A stretch of DNA of 64,000 nt from Rhynchopus euleeides (lineage: Eukaryota > Euglenozoa > Diplonemea > Diplonemida > Diplonemidae), in assembly GCA_963210315.1 (NCBI GenBank), contig OY723309.1, positions 372,001 to 436,000 on the forward strand, written 5' to 3'. Positions 44,905 through 54,392 of this stretch are shown piece by piece. Both the position numbers and the translations under genes were made by a program. Each line of letters opens with the position of its first letter. The first letter of the stretch is position 1. The notes beneath the pieces were generated by a model that saw nothing but the letters and a program-made list of their open reading frames with translations, was not told the DNA's origin and did no database searches.

Positions 44905-46779
44905 CAGGGGGGGGTCGAATAAACGTACTTAGTTGAATAGTAGTACTTAGCCGAATAGTAGTACTTATTTTTTTGGGGCTCTGGGGCACGTTGGGCCGTT
45001 GAATACAAGTACTTACTTTGTACACCCATTTTTTGGGAAATATCTCGTTTTTTTTGAACCCTGTGCCTGGAATTTTGTCCAAAAAATATCACGTTTTCGC
45101 ACAAGGCATAAAATGGTCAAAAAACCCGAAAATCGGGTTTGTAGGGTATATGTCCCCTGTCTGAAAATGCAAAATATGGCCCCGCAGGTGTCCCCAGAGT
45201 GATTTAAAATTGGAAAATCGACATTTTCCACCTACGGGAAATCCCCCAAAATAGGGGGTCCCCAGTCACGAACCCCAAAAAAAATGTCCCGCGCGCCTCT
45301 AAGGCACTCTGGATTTTTATTATGTCATCCAGATGTCACATCTGGGTCCAGGAACACCGGTTTTTGGCCTCAGGAAGTCGAAAAATATGTGTGGAAATTT
45401 TTATTCCTGACCAGGATCCCCTAAAAGCCCGATTTCCCCTGTTTACACATGGGGGATTTCTTGCAACGCCCGCTCGTGTGCTGAGTGTGTTATCCGCGAC
45501 GTGGACGCGGTCGCCCTCTTCCTCCCAGAAGCCACTGATCTTCCTCATCCAACTTCACCTCTGGATGTACGCGGCACGTGCTTGGGTTGTCCTGTCGCAG
45601 TGCAGCAGAAGGTCCCCTGTGCACTGCTGCCCAAGCCATTTCGGCTGCACGGAATACGCCACGCAGAGTAACGTGGTATCGCGTGACCAGCTCGTGAGGC
45701 TTGTGCCCCGAATCGAATCGATAGGCTGCGAGCTGCATTGCCTCGGTCAGTTGATGTCCTTGTGTGTGCATTTTTGTGCACAACAGTCCCTTGGGTATCT
45801 GCAGCGCAGGTGCCTGCACTGGACCAGGACTCCTGATTTGCCTCTGGCACTTGTGATCGGAACGGATGCGGCGACATGCCACGGTGCCTATGAATAGCCA
45901 TGCCGGCACGAAAGTACGTTCACGACGGTTGATTACCATTGCTGCACTCTGTCAGAACCAAGGGTCGCAGCTCACCTGAACGCCCACCAGGCCCCCCAAC
46001 AGGGGGTGAAACCAAAGGGTCCCCCCTGGGGTTTTTTAACCCAAAATTTTCGAATTCGACATGTCCCCGGGATTTCCACTATGTCGCAGATTTCGACCAT
46101 TGGGTCAAGAAAACCTAAAAATCTAGGGGGGAGGTGCTGAAGGATTGCACTGAAAATTTTATCTAACTCGGTCAAAATTCCAGGCACAGGGTTTTGAGAT
46201 TTTCTTTTTGGAGGACCGCCTGCCAGTGGAGGGGGCACACAAATCCGCAAACTTTGGGGCAAGGAATGGGGACAAGGTCTATTGGTGCCACTTCGGGGAA
46301 CCAGGGTGCACGGGCCCCGTAAACCCGCAAGCTCATGCGGTCCAGAGGCATCAGAACCACTGCCGACGCCCGCCGCGCATTCCCTTCCCCACCACCACCG
46401 CCCCAGACAAAGCTCACCGTAGACCTGTGACATCCACCAACAGGGCCAATATCTTCGGCTGGTGTCAATATAATGACGACGTCGGATGCTTTCATCTGCT
46501 CACGGAATGCCTCAAGAGGATGGGCCACAGCCAGGCGCTCCCCGGCCTTCCTTCAACGAAGTGATCCGGGCCAGGGCACGCAGCAGTGACCAGCGCGCCC
46601 CTGGTGGACCAAATAGCCCCGCAGAGCCCCTGCAAACAGCATTTTTAGGAAAAGTTGAATAGACGTACTACGTACGTCTATTCGCTCGCAAAGTATTTTA
46701 TACTATTTTGGCTAGGTCGATTTAGGCCCGCCCGTTCGCCGAATAGTAGTACTTAGTACGTTTATTTGACCCCCCCCTG
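44905..46779. mobile_element. TA-flanked TIR element E4 (1875 bp)
   Basis: The ends are inverted over about 29 bp with two mismatches, starting CAGGGGGGGGTC and continuing AATAAACGTACT. It is flanked by the dinucleotide TA on both sides (44903-44904, 46780-46781), as for Tc1/mariner-type insertion. No transposase is recognised. It splits the right end of the MITE; rejoining the flanks restores symmetry with the MITE left end. Confidence 0.72.
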
Positions 46780-46960
46780 TAAGACCTTTGTCATACCATG
46801 TTTTTTCTAAGAATTTTGTTAGGGGAATTTTTTTCTAAGGTTGTTTCGCAGAGGAAAAAACTTTTTCTAAGTTTTCCCCAGTCGACAGGGTGCGCACAAG
46901 GATGGAAGGGAAGTCTGTCCCACGTACCGTTCGCCTTGCTGGCCAACTGGAGAGCCAGAC

Positions 46961-47012
46961 GTTCACTACCGTGGCCTCCGGCGGCTGGGGGGCTCCGCCC
47001 CCCAGATCCCCC
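46961..47012 (+). repeat. 52-bp GC-palindrome module, copy 4
   Basis: Orthologous position to copy 1, inside hAT copy b. Confidence 0.85.
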
Positions 47013-47131
47013 TGTGGCGTACGTCTCGTACTCAAGTCCTTCGAATCCCAGCAAGTCGGGGTCCAGCCACTCCAGTCGCCTCTGAGGACGCAGCCAACTC
47101 GCACAGAATCTGGACGCCCACACGAACAGAT

Positions 47132-47182
47132 GTTCGCTACCGTGGCCTCCGGCGGCTAGGGGGCACCGCCCCCCAGACCCCC
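47132..47182 (+). repeat. 52-bp GC-palindrome module, copy 5
   Basis: Orthologous position to copy 2. The palindrome is slightly degraded (CTAGGGGGC in place of CTGGGGGGC). Confidence 0.85.
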
Positions 47183-47891
47183 GATGTAGCGTGTGCCCGT
47201 CCATCTATCTCACTTCCCCGGGTACAGTGCAGCGTAGGAGGTCAGCGCCGCATCCATGAAGCGCTTCTTCGAAGCCTGACTGACATCGGACAGGAGGTCG
47301 GGCTTCCCCACCTGGGAGGTACACTTGCCGCGTTCGCGACATGCGTGACACGCGACACGCTACCTGAAACGTGAGTGTGCCTTGCTAACACGGGCATTTC
47401 AACGGTCTGCCGGCGACCGTTCCCCAAACCAGTAAACCAGCAGTTTTGGAAAATCGGAGAGATCACCCTGCTGCGCTGAATATGGTGCGCACCACTGCAA
47501 AAATCCCCGGGAGCTTTTGGGCTTTCAGACCTGAAGGGGCCAGCACGTGGGTGGCGTCGGGGAGTGGCAGCTTTGTAACTGTCCTCCAGCTGCTGGCATG
47601 TCCAGCCACATGATGACGCGGAGAGAAATTTTGTTTTGTGCGCACTATGCAATATATCTGTTCATGGAATTATGTATGTTGCACTGCACGCTGCCAACAG
47701 CCTATTGTTTACTGTCACAAGCAAGATTGTTTGTGTAAAAAAGTCCCGCCTGACGGGCACGCGCCTGGAAACTGTGGGGGGGCGAGCAAAAAATCCCTTG
47801 TAAAAATTCTTAGAAAAAACCTGGTTCCCCGACCCAAAAAACCTGGAAAAAGGGCTCGTTCCCCGCCCAGGCCTGGTCACAACCCGCTTGG

Positions 47892-48409
47892 CAGCGATCT
47901 CGCGCCTGGTCAGGCAGGTAGGGCAGCTGCCCTACCTATTTAATTTCTGCCCGAAACCTTGGTAGGGCAGGCCTGACCAGCCTGCCCTACCAAGGATATT
48001 ATTTCTGATCTGCCCCCGCCCCCCTGGGCCCCACTGGGGCCCGGTAGCAAGGCTATTCCGGACTGTCGACCCAATGACCCACCGAATTTGGTCTGTGCTT
48101 AACATGTCATGGACGATATGTCAGCCTGAGAACATATGTTCACTACCGTGGCCTCCGGCGGCTGGGGGGCTCCGCCCCCCAGACCCCCTGAGGGCGGTCT
48201 GCTGGCTCCTGGATGTCATGAACCGCCTGTGGTACGATAGACACGGATGGTCCACCAGCCGAGCGCCTGTGGTACGAGAAACACAGATGATCCACTAGCC
48301 GAGCGCTCACGTTCGCGCGCGAAGCGCGCGAATTTTTTTTGCCCCTTTACCAGGTAGGGCAGCTGCCCTACCTATTAAAGTTTTGGGCACGAGCCCAGCG
48401 ATATCACTG
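47892..48409. mobile_element. Non-autonomous hAT-like element (518 bp) with CAGYGATMTCG ends
   Basis: It starts CAGCGATCTCGCGCC, ends CAGCGATATCACTG, and is flanked by an exact 8-bp duplication CCGCTTGG (47884-47891 and 48410-48417). Both ends carry the palindromic block GGTAGGGCAGCTGCCCTACC. It begins 16 bp past the end of hAT copy b and contains a 52-bp GC-palindrome module. Confidence 0.82.
48138..48189 (+). repeat. 52-bp GC-palindrome module, copy 6
   Basis: Inside the 518-bp hAT-like element, with intact CTGGGGGGCTCCGCCCCCCAG core. Confidence 0.85.
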
Positions 48410-48514
48410 CCGCTTGGTTTCAAGATTAGAATACTCATCACACCCGAGTCCACACCCGAGTGGCTTCGTCTGGAGAGGTTCGACAATCAAAGAATAGCGA
48501 GGTGATTCCACAGT

Positions 48515-48599
48515 CAGTGATCTCGCTGGGGCGCTCGTGCCCAAAACTTTAATAGGTAGGGCAGCTGCCCTACCTGCCTGACCAGGCACGAGATCACTG
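48515..48599. mobile_element. 85-bp deletion derivative of the 518-bp element family
   Basis: It has CAGTGATCTCG at one end and its complement at the other, with the same GGGCAGCTGCCC palindrome inside. The flanks are TCCACAGT and TCCACGGT, an 8-bp duplication with one mismatch. Confidence 0.75.
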
Positions 48600-49640
48600 T
48601 CCACGGTGTATAATTATTATGTGCACGAGCGGCAAGAATAAGGAAAGTCCCGACCACGCCTCACAAGCGATGATGTCCACTGTACTGATGCTACGGTCAA
48701 CAGAACCGGCAGAGGTGGGAGGGGAAGAAAAGGGACTGCTGGTGGGGGGTAGGGGGGGTAGGGGCGGGCATCACACGCAGCTTGGCTGTGCGTTGTTTCG
48801 TTTATTATTTGATGGGGCACACAAAACTTGGATGTCTAAAAACACACACCGCACCGCACTCAAATCAGCGTGTCACATACACACACACACAGTAATGACG
48901 CACCACCACCCTCCACTCCAAAAGCTAGATTCCACGCACACACACAGGTGGGATATCGGGGATGCAGCAGGCACGCCTCCGATGCGAATTATCCAACACA
49001 CATGTGATTCTTTTTGGCTTCCGATATAATCACGAGATCTGAGAGCAAGCTACTGCAGAGGCTCGTGATGCCCTTGTGTTTTGGCGCGTTCACTCAGAAG
49101 TGTAGAAGCGAGAAAAGGTGAGGTGAGGCGTGTGTGTGTGGGTGCGGTGTGCCTCACAGAACTGGTTGCAAAAAAAAAAGTGGCGCGGTTTGGCAAAGGT
49201 GAACGGCGCATTGGAAGGAGGAGGGGGGGTGGAGGGTGGGTTCGGTTTGACAAAGCACAAACGAACCAGGGAGGACACAATGCGCATCAAATTGCCTCCA
49301 GTGGGTCACAAACACTATACGTGACTTTTATGCGGAAGTCTAACGCACCGAACAAATCCCCTGATTTTTTGATGCGATCTTCTCCACTGAACCGTCACAC
49401 CCGCCGTGGAGCAGACCCCCTCTCAGCCTGTAATATTAGATTGCCTTTGTATGCTTTGACGCATCTACACACCCCACTGAAACGAGAAAAAGAAGTGACA
49501 GCACGGCACAGCTAAGCAGGAGTTCCATCAGTGCACGCTGCGCAAGGCAGACACACCTGTCTTAACTGACCGACCCCCCCTCCACCCTTGCTGCCGAGAA
49601 CAGGCCAGACTCCTGTTGTCAGGAGGGCTCTCTGGCACCC
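48600..49640. other. Intergenic region, no gene recognised
   Basis: CA-rich microsatellite around 48870-48890 and a G-rich tract near 48745-48770. No convincing coding frame. Confidence 0.5.
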
Positions 49641-50225
49641 TCACGCCAAATAGCGGGTGCCGCGAGCGCCTGACAAACCCATTCCCCAACCCCCCGACGG
49701 AGTCTCCCTGCGTAACTGGGTGATGGAAAAGGAGCAAGGCCCCTTCGTAAAGATCCCCTTCTGAACTGCCACAATCTGCCCCAAGGCATGGAGCATCCAC
49801 CATTCGTAGAACAGGGGCTTGTGGCGGTCACACACTGTCAGAAAGCGGGACGCGGTGATCCCGTCCGTCAATGCGATTGCCAGTCGCTGCCTGCTCTTTC
49901 CTTGAAGGCTACCGGGTGTGTAGCCATCACCCGTGACCATGACTGTTGGTGGGGGGCGACCCGAGCGGATGGGGAAAGCCCTCAGCAGAAACTCGAGGCA
50001 CCCCCGCATGTTCCCTAGCAGAGAGGGCGTCATCAGCCGGAGGGGAGCTTCATGCTTTACGAGGAGGGGGTATGAAAGCCCCATCGAGATCCCTGTCTCT
50101 CTGCGAACGAGTGAGCCCAGCCGTTCACAGTCGCGCAGAGACATGCCCAACTCTGCCCTGTGTTGTCGAATGATTTCACCGATATGCCTCACTGTCCCAG
50201 CGTGAAGCTGTCGTGGGCTCGTCAT
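49641..50225 (-). CDS. Unrecognised 194-aa protein with an XRE-like helix-turn-helix N-terminus
   Basis: ATG at 50223-50225 (MTSPRQLHAG). Residues about 14-75 read like the cro/C1 (XRE) helix-turn-helix: HIGEIIRQHRAELGMSLRDC for helices 1-2, then GLSYPLLVKHEAPLR and a helix ending GCLEFLL. The second half (about 80-194) has mixed hydrophobic and charged composition with no motif I know. No signal peptide or membrane segment. Amino acid use looks like a real protein rather than an antisense frame. A cluster of AACCGGTT palindromes starts about 180 bp upstream of its start and could be its regulatory region. The HTH assignment is by pattern only; it could also be an exon of a larger gene. Confidence 0.45.
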   Translation of the reverse strand: MTSPRQLHAGTVRHIGEIIRQHRAELGMSLRDCERLGSLVRRETGISMGLSYPLLVKHEAPLRLMTPSLLGNMRGCLEFLLRAFPIRSGRPPPTVMVTGDGYTPGSLQGKSRQRLAIALTDGITASRFLTVCDRHKPLFYEWWMLHALGQIVAVQKGIFTKGPCSFSITQLRRETPSGGWGMGLSGARGTRYLA

Positions 50226-50408
50226 GGGAAGGGTTGTGTGTGTTCCTGTTGCAAGTCGAAGTGCGTGTGGATCATATGAATGGCAACTCAGCAAGCAACT
50301 TGATAGTGGGTACAAAAGCGTGTCGCAGGGTCAGGGGTTTCGGGGGTTGGGGGAGGGGGGGGGGGGGGTGTGTCTGCCCAATGCACGACGCGCTGGCAGA
50401 AATCTCCT

Positions 50409-50671
50409 GAACCGGTTTGAAAACAGTAACCGGTTCCTTGGGAACCGGTTTGGGAACCGGTTGAAATCACAACGGCAAACCGGTTACTGACAAATCCGAA
50501 CCGGTTGAGGACAGGTTCAGAACCGGCTGGGACCGGTTCTGAAACTGGCAAAAACCGGTTCGTGAACCGGTTTGCAGGAACCGGTTTCAGAACCGGTTCT
50601 CGAACCGGTTCTGGAACCGGTTCCGGAACCGGTTCACGAACCGGTTCCAGAACCGGTTCTGAAACCGGTTC
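50409..50671. repeat. Cluster of AACCGGTT palindromes, upstream of the 194-aa gene
   Basis: ACCGGTT occurs 17 times in about 263 bp, mostly as the palindrome AACCGGTT, with 6-24 bp of variable sequence between copies. Three more lie at about 50872-50905. The spacers are not conserved, unlike an ordinary tandem repeat, so the palindrome itself looks like the unit. Confidence 0.9.
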
Positions 50672-50674
50672 CCC

Positions 50675-51093
50675 CAGTCCTGACCGGATTTCTATAGGGG
50701 GACCCTTTCGAATTTTTTTTTCGGGGGGGTAAATTGAACGTTTTTGGCCATTTGAAGCCACTGCGACCATTCCCGGGCCTCGGAAATCAGATTCTTGCCC
50801 CTCAAATGCGGTACCGGTCCGGACGAAAATCCGGACCGGAACCGCAGGTACCGCATGCAGAAACTGGCAGAAACCGGTTCGCGAACCGGTTCTAGAACCG
50901 GTTCACGCAGTCCTGACTGGATTTCTATAGGGGGACCCTTTCGAATTTTTTTTTCCGGGGGGTAAATTGAACGTTTTTGGCCATTTGAAGCCACTGCGAC
51001 CATTCCCGGGCCTCGGAAATCAGATTCTTGCCCCTCAAATGCGGCACCGGTCCGGACGAAAATCCGGACCGGAACCGCAGGTACCGCATGCAG
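50675..51093. repeat. Direct duplication of 186 bp
   Basis: 50675-50860 and 50908-51093 are nearly identical, differing by a few substitutions, and are separated by a short piece with three AACCGGTT sites. Contains paired GGTCCGGACGAAAATCCGGACC, itself an inverted repeat. Confidence 0.9.
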
Positions 51094-52884
51094 CCGCCCC
51101 AGCGCCGCCCTCCCCACCCCCCTCCCCAGCCTGTCCCAGAAGAGGTCGCTTTTCCCATTGGTGCCTGCCTATGTATTGCCTCTGTTGTGCCTGCGCCTGT
51201 GCCTCCCTGCCCTGTATTTTTTTACCCTCACGGGTATCACGATACAGGGCAGTCCACCCCCTCCCCCCAAAAATCGTTCGCATCATCTTGGCGCCCATTC
51301 CTTCCACTTTCTGGATGTGTTTGGTATTTCCGAACGGAATTTTCCAGCGTCAAGACTGATACCTCGCCGTTTTAGAGTCAGTCACTTCTACCGCCGCTGC
51401 GATTTGCGATACGGTAGTTGTGCAGAAATGCTAACATTTAATTTGCTCTGTGGAACCTGGACTGCACCTTCTGGGCTGTGAGTCTGTAGATAGTTGGACA
51501 GTTGCGGAACCCATCCTTTGCGTGCCTCCGACTTGAGGAGCTGTCGACTTCAGAACCAAGGTTCAGAACGAAGATGACGACCTGCTGTGAGCTGCAAACC
51601 TTCTTGACACACCTACCGTACCTGCATTACACTCGTGGTAATTCCATACCCCTGGAAACAGGAGACCACCGTCTGTTCACAGATGGTCTTGAGCGTGGTA
51701 GCCATCTTTGCTATGGAGTCACGATTAAGTCTTTGTGGTCACGTGGGCCCATGAGCAGCGGATACACTTGGAGTGGAGGGAGGGGGTGCGGTTCTGGAAA
51801 AGCGGGTCTGAATCTGGTCAAGGACGACTGAGGGCTTCAGTTCGAGTTTAATGTGGGTCCAAGGGTACACAGGAGATCACTGCTTGCATATTCAACCTGC
51901 TTGTCATCCTCTGGTTACTGTTCAACGGCTCGAACTCCTCGACTTTCCTTGGCTGACTGAAATGAAACAATACGTATGCTGCTATTGTGTTGTTCCCCTG
52001 ACAGAGGAACACAAGGGAAGGGTACTGCAGCTGTCCACGAAGTGGCTCGACGTAGCCACCTCACGCTGCCTAGAGGGTCGGTTCAGGTTGAAGCAGAGCA
52101 ATTAAGTGTTAGGGGGATGCCTTTGGTCAAGGCCTTTTCTAAAAAAAATTGACCCACGGCGCCTGTGCTGTAGCTCGGTCTACGCCAGGTTCCACACCCC
52201 GTCATCGCAAAACGTACACATACACAGAGGCAGGCCTCTGTGGTACGGGAGCATGATGGGAGGAAATTTTGCCTTTTGGTCAAAAAGGCGCCTTTTTAGA
52301 ATAAATTGACCCGCAGGGTGGCTGAGTCTTATCAGACAGGCCGACCTATGTTGATCAATGGAACCACACAACCTGTTCAACCTGCAAACCACCCGGGGTG
52401 GCGGCTGAGTCCTCACCCCTGCCGTAGCATGAGATAAGCCGACGTCGACCTCCGCTCCGGTCTCTCAACAACGGTCGTCACCAGTTGAACCGCGTCTGGG
52501 AAAGCCTGATCTTTGGATCTGGCCTCCCTGTTGTCACTGTGATTCGAAGAACTGTGGGGTTCAGAACCAAGGATGAGGAACTGCTGTGAGCTGCACACTC
52601 TCTTGACACACCTGCACGTATCTGCGTTACACTCGTGGGAAACCCGAACCCTGTATTTATACAGGAGACTTCCATCTGGGACAGTTTCTGTTCCAGATGA
52701 GCTTTGACAGTGGTAGCCATCTTTGCTATGGAGCCATCGTCATTGCTATCGTCGTCACTCGGACCCATGAGCAGCGGATACAATTGGTGTGGAAGGAGAG
52801 GGTGCGGTTCTGGATCAGTAGGTCTGAATCTGACACTGGGACTGAAACCCATAGGTCTGAGATGACTCAGTGCGGGTCAGGTCC
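51094..52884. other. Region without supported genes, containing a diverged direct repeat
   Basis: About 51558-51830 and 52558-52850 are related copies about 1 kb apart, sharing GACACACCT, TACACTCGTGG, GGTAGCCATCTTTGCTATGG and CCCATGAGCAGCGGATACA. No recognised protein; possibly a degenerate mobile repeat. Confidence 0.6.
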
Positions 52885-53070
52885 GTATACCGGTCCACCG
52901 ACCGGTACACGGCCAACCGGTCGGGACCCACTTTGCCCGGTTCGCAAATGTCGGTTCTGGAACCGGTTTACCGGTGAACCGGTTCGTCCGAACCGGTTCT
53001 GGAACCGGTTCCACCGAACCGGTTCGCCGGTGAACCGGTTCCGCCGAACCGGTTCCAGAACCGGTTCAGC
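52885..53070. repeat. Second cluster of ACCGGTT palindromes, 3' of the 320-aa gene
   Basis: About eight AACCGGTT copies plus several ACCGGT variants, within 80-260 bp past the stop of the neighbouring gene. Same motif and style as the 50409-50671 cluster. Confidence 0.85.
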
Positions 53071-53145
53071 CCGTGCCAGCGCGTCGTGTGTGTTACGTCT
53101 TTTTGATGTTTGCGCAGACGTGTTGCTGTTGTGGCCGAGACGCCG

Positions 53146-54108
53146 CTATCCCGAGAGATCCGACAGGAAAGACACAGGGGCGTCTTCGTTGGGGGTGTCC
53201 TCAGAGTCCTCAGAGGCCGGCTCAGGCTTCGGGGTGGCTTCGAGGTTCTGGGGCATGATTGCGGACCAGCTGGTCTGGATGACCGTCGTTGCGGCCTGCT
53301 TTGTCGGAGGGGGTGTGATCGGCACGTCAATCCGTGTCAGCCCACTCAGCACCGTGACCTGCAGATTTCTGCTTGAATCCACAAAATGCGGAGGCGGCAC
53401 AACGAGCGAGCCGCTGTATTCACCTGGCTCACACTGGTCCGAAGGACGGTCCCTGTAGAAGGTGTAGGCGACCTGCACCCCTTCCAGCGTCGCCGTCACC
53501 AGCTTGGTGAAGCCATTCTCGACGATGACGCTATAGTAGCGCCCGGTCTCCTGGTCGTGCACGCCCACAACGACGTGCTGCATCGCCGCCACCGCCGCCA
53601 CTGCCTTATTCTTCGGACGCGTCTCGGATGTGGAGGCTTGTGCCGATGCCTTGTACATCTTGACCATATCCATATGGTCCAGGTCCTCCACCACCAGCTT
53701 GAGGCGCGCAAAACCCTCCGACTTCTTCTGCGTTGGCGTGGGGAAGGGCTTCAGCGCGATGCCGTGGATGGCCATATCATGGTTTCCGTCGATCCGAACC
53801 GTGTACAGGTCGCCGGATGCATCCTTCAGCGACTTGTATGAGGCCAGTGCATCGTATTTGCGTTTCAGCACCTTTGTTATCACTCCACTCTTGGGGGGGA
53901 TGGTGGTCACCAGCACCTTCTGCAGCATCTCCTTCAGCACCGAGTGTTTAAACACCTCCCCCCCTTTCCTGGTGGTGTACACGGCCACAAAGTCCTCCAC
54001 AAGCTGCTGCAGCTGGCTTTCATGCCGCTCATCATCCTTCCCCAGATCCCCGCTCTTCGTCCGCTTGCTGTTGCGCGTCGGTGTTGTGGTTGCCGTTCTC
54101 TTGCTCAT
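53146..54108 (-). CDS. Unrecognised 320-aa, probably nuclear, protein
   Basis: ATG at 54106-54108. The frame is open further upstream, but the extension is low-complexity palindromic sequence, so this Met is chosen. Residues 1-20 are basic and threonine-rich (MSKRTATTTPTRNSKRTKSG), resembling a nuclear localisation signal. Residues 25-100 are predicted helical and basic (KSGVITKVLKRKYDALASYKS). The middle contains GDLYTVRIDGNHDMAIHG and a soluble mixed alpha/beta region, and the last 40 residues are acidic and proline-rich. No known domain recognised. No signal peptide or membrane segment. The 5' flank holds an array of ACATGTAA/CCACTTGTAA palindromes and the 3' flank an AACCGGTT cluster, both possible regulatory sequence. 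Confidence 0.7.
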   Translation of the reverse strand: MSKRTATTTPTRNSKRTKSGDLGKDDERHESQLQQLVEDFVAVYTTRKGGEVFKHSVLKEMLQKVLVTTIPPKSGVITKVLKRKYDALASYKSLKDASGDLYTVRIDGNHDMAIHGIALKPFPTPTQKKSEGFARLKLVVEDLDHMDMVKMYKASAQASTSETRPKNKAVAAVAAMQHVVVGVHDQETGRYYSVIVENGFTKLVTATLEGVQVAYTFYRDRPSDQCEPGEYSGSLVVPPPHFVDSSRNLQVTVLSGLTRIDVPITPPPTKQAATTVIQTSWSAIMPQNLEATPKPEPASEDSEDTPNEDAPVSFLSDLSG

Positions 54109-54227
54109 GTTGGAGGTGCAAAGGTCCTTTTGTAAGTGAGGGTGTGTGTGTGCAGCAGGGCTGGGGTCGCGGGGGATAAACAAATGGAACAACACGGCTC
54201 GCCAGTGTTCAGGAAAGCTCGTAAATA

Positions 54228-54392
54228 ACAAGTGGCACATGTCATTTACATGTAATTTTACAAGTGGCACATGTAATTTTACATGTACCACTTGTAAAAT
54301 TTACAAGTGGCACATGTAATTTTACAAGTGCCACTTGTAAATTTACATGTAAAATTTTTTACATGTAAACCACTTGTAAAACCACTTGTAAC
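54228..54392. promoter_or_regulatory. Dense palindrome array upstream of the 320-aa gene
   Basis: TTACAAGTGG and its complement CCACTTGTAA, together with TTACATGT/ACATGTAA, recur many times in both orientations over about 165 bp, ending about 120 bp before the start codon. The strand can fold into several alternative hairpins. It could be binding-site repeats in a promoter or a foldback repeat. Confidence 0.7.

Larger units (their letters stand above)
39278..46800. mobile_element. MITE-like element, about 378 bp of own sequence, split by two further insertions
   Basis: The ends are inverted: CATGGTATGACAAAG at 39278 and its complement ending at 46800, with a second shared block TTTCTTAAGACGTCTTAATG about 45 bp inside each end. 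It lies in a T run of the host hAT copy b. Copy a has T7 at the equivalent site (28892-28898), whereas here T7 precedes and T6 follows the insertion, consistent with a TSD of about 6 T. Removing T2 (39586-44850) and E4 (44905-46779) leaves about 378 bp of AT-rich sequence with no coding capacity. Confidence 0.8.
35208..47875. mobile_element. Non-autonomous hAT-like DNA transposon, copy b, expanded to 12.7 kb by nested insertions
   Basis: It has the same ends as copy a at 28807-30014 and an exact 8-bp duplication GTCACAAC (35200-35207 and 47876-47883). Aligned to copy a, the element is interrupted at two places: after 35267 (insertion 35268-39241) and after 39277 (insertion 39278-46800). The rest (35208-35267, 39242-39277, 46801-47875) is collinear with copy a, apart from one segment of about 150 bp present only in copy a and one of about 110 bp near 47630-47740 present only here. 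Confidence 0.88.

Noticed and set aside
43253..44932. Repeating frames of 126-220 codons in the 377-bp satellite
   Set aside because: Low-complexity, phenylalanine/lysine-rich, present on both strands in every unit; satellite rather than gene.
50403..50910. CRISPR-like array of repeated ACCGGTT
   Set aside because: The repeat is only 8 bp with irregular 6-24-bp spacers in a eukaryotic genome without cas genes.
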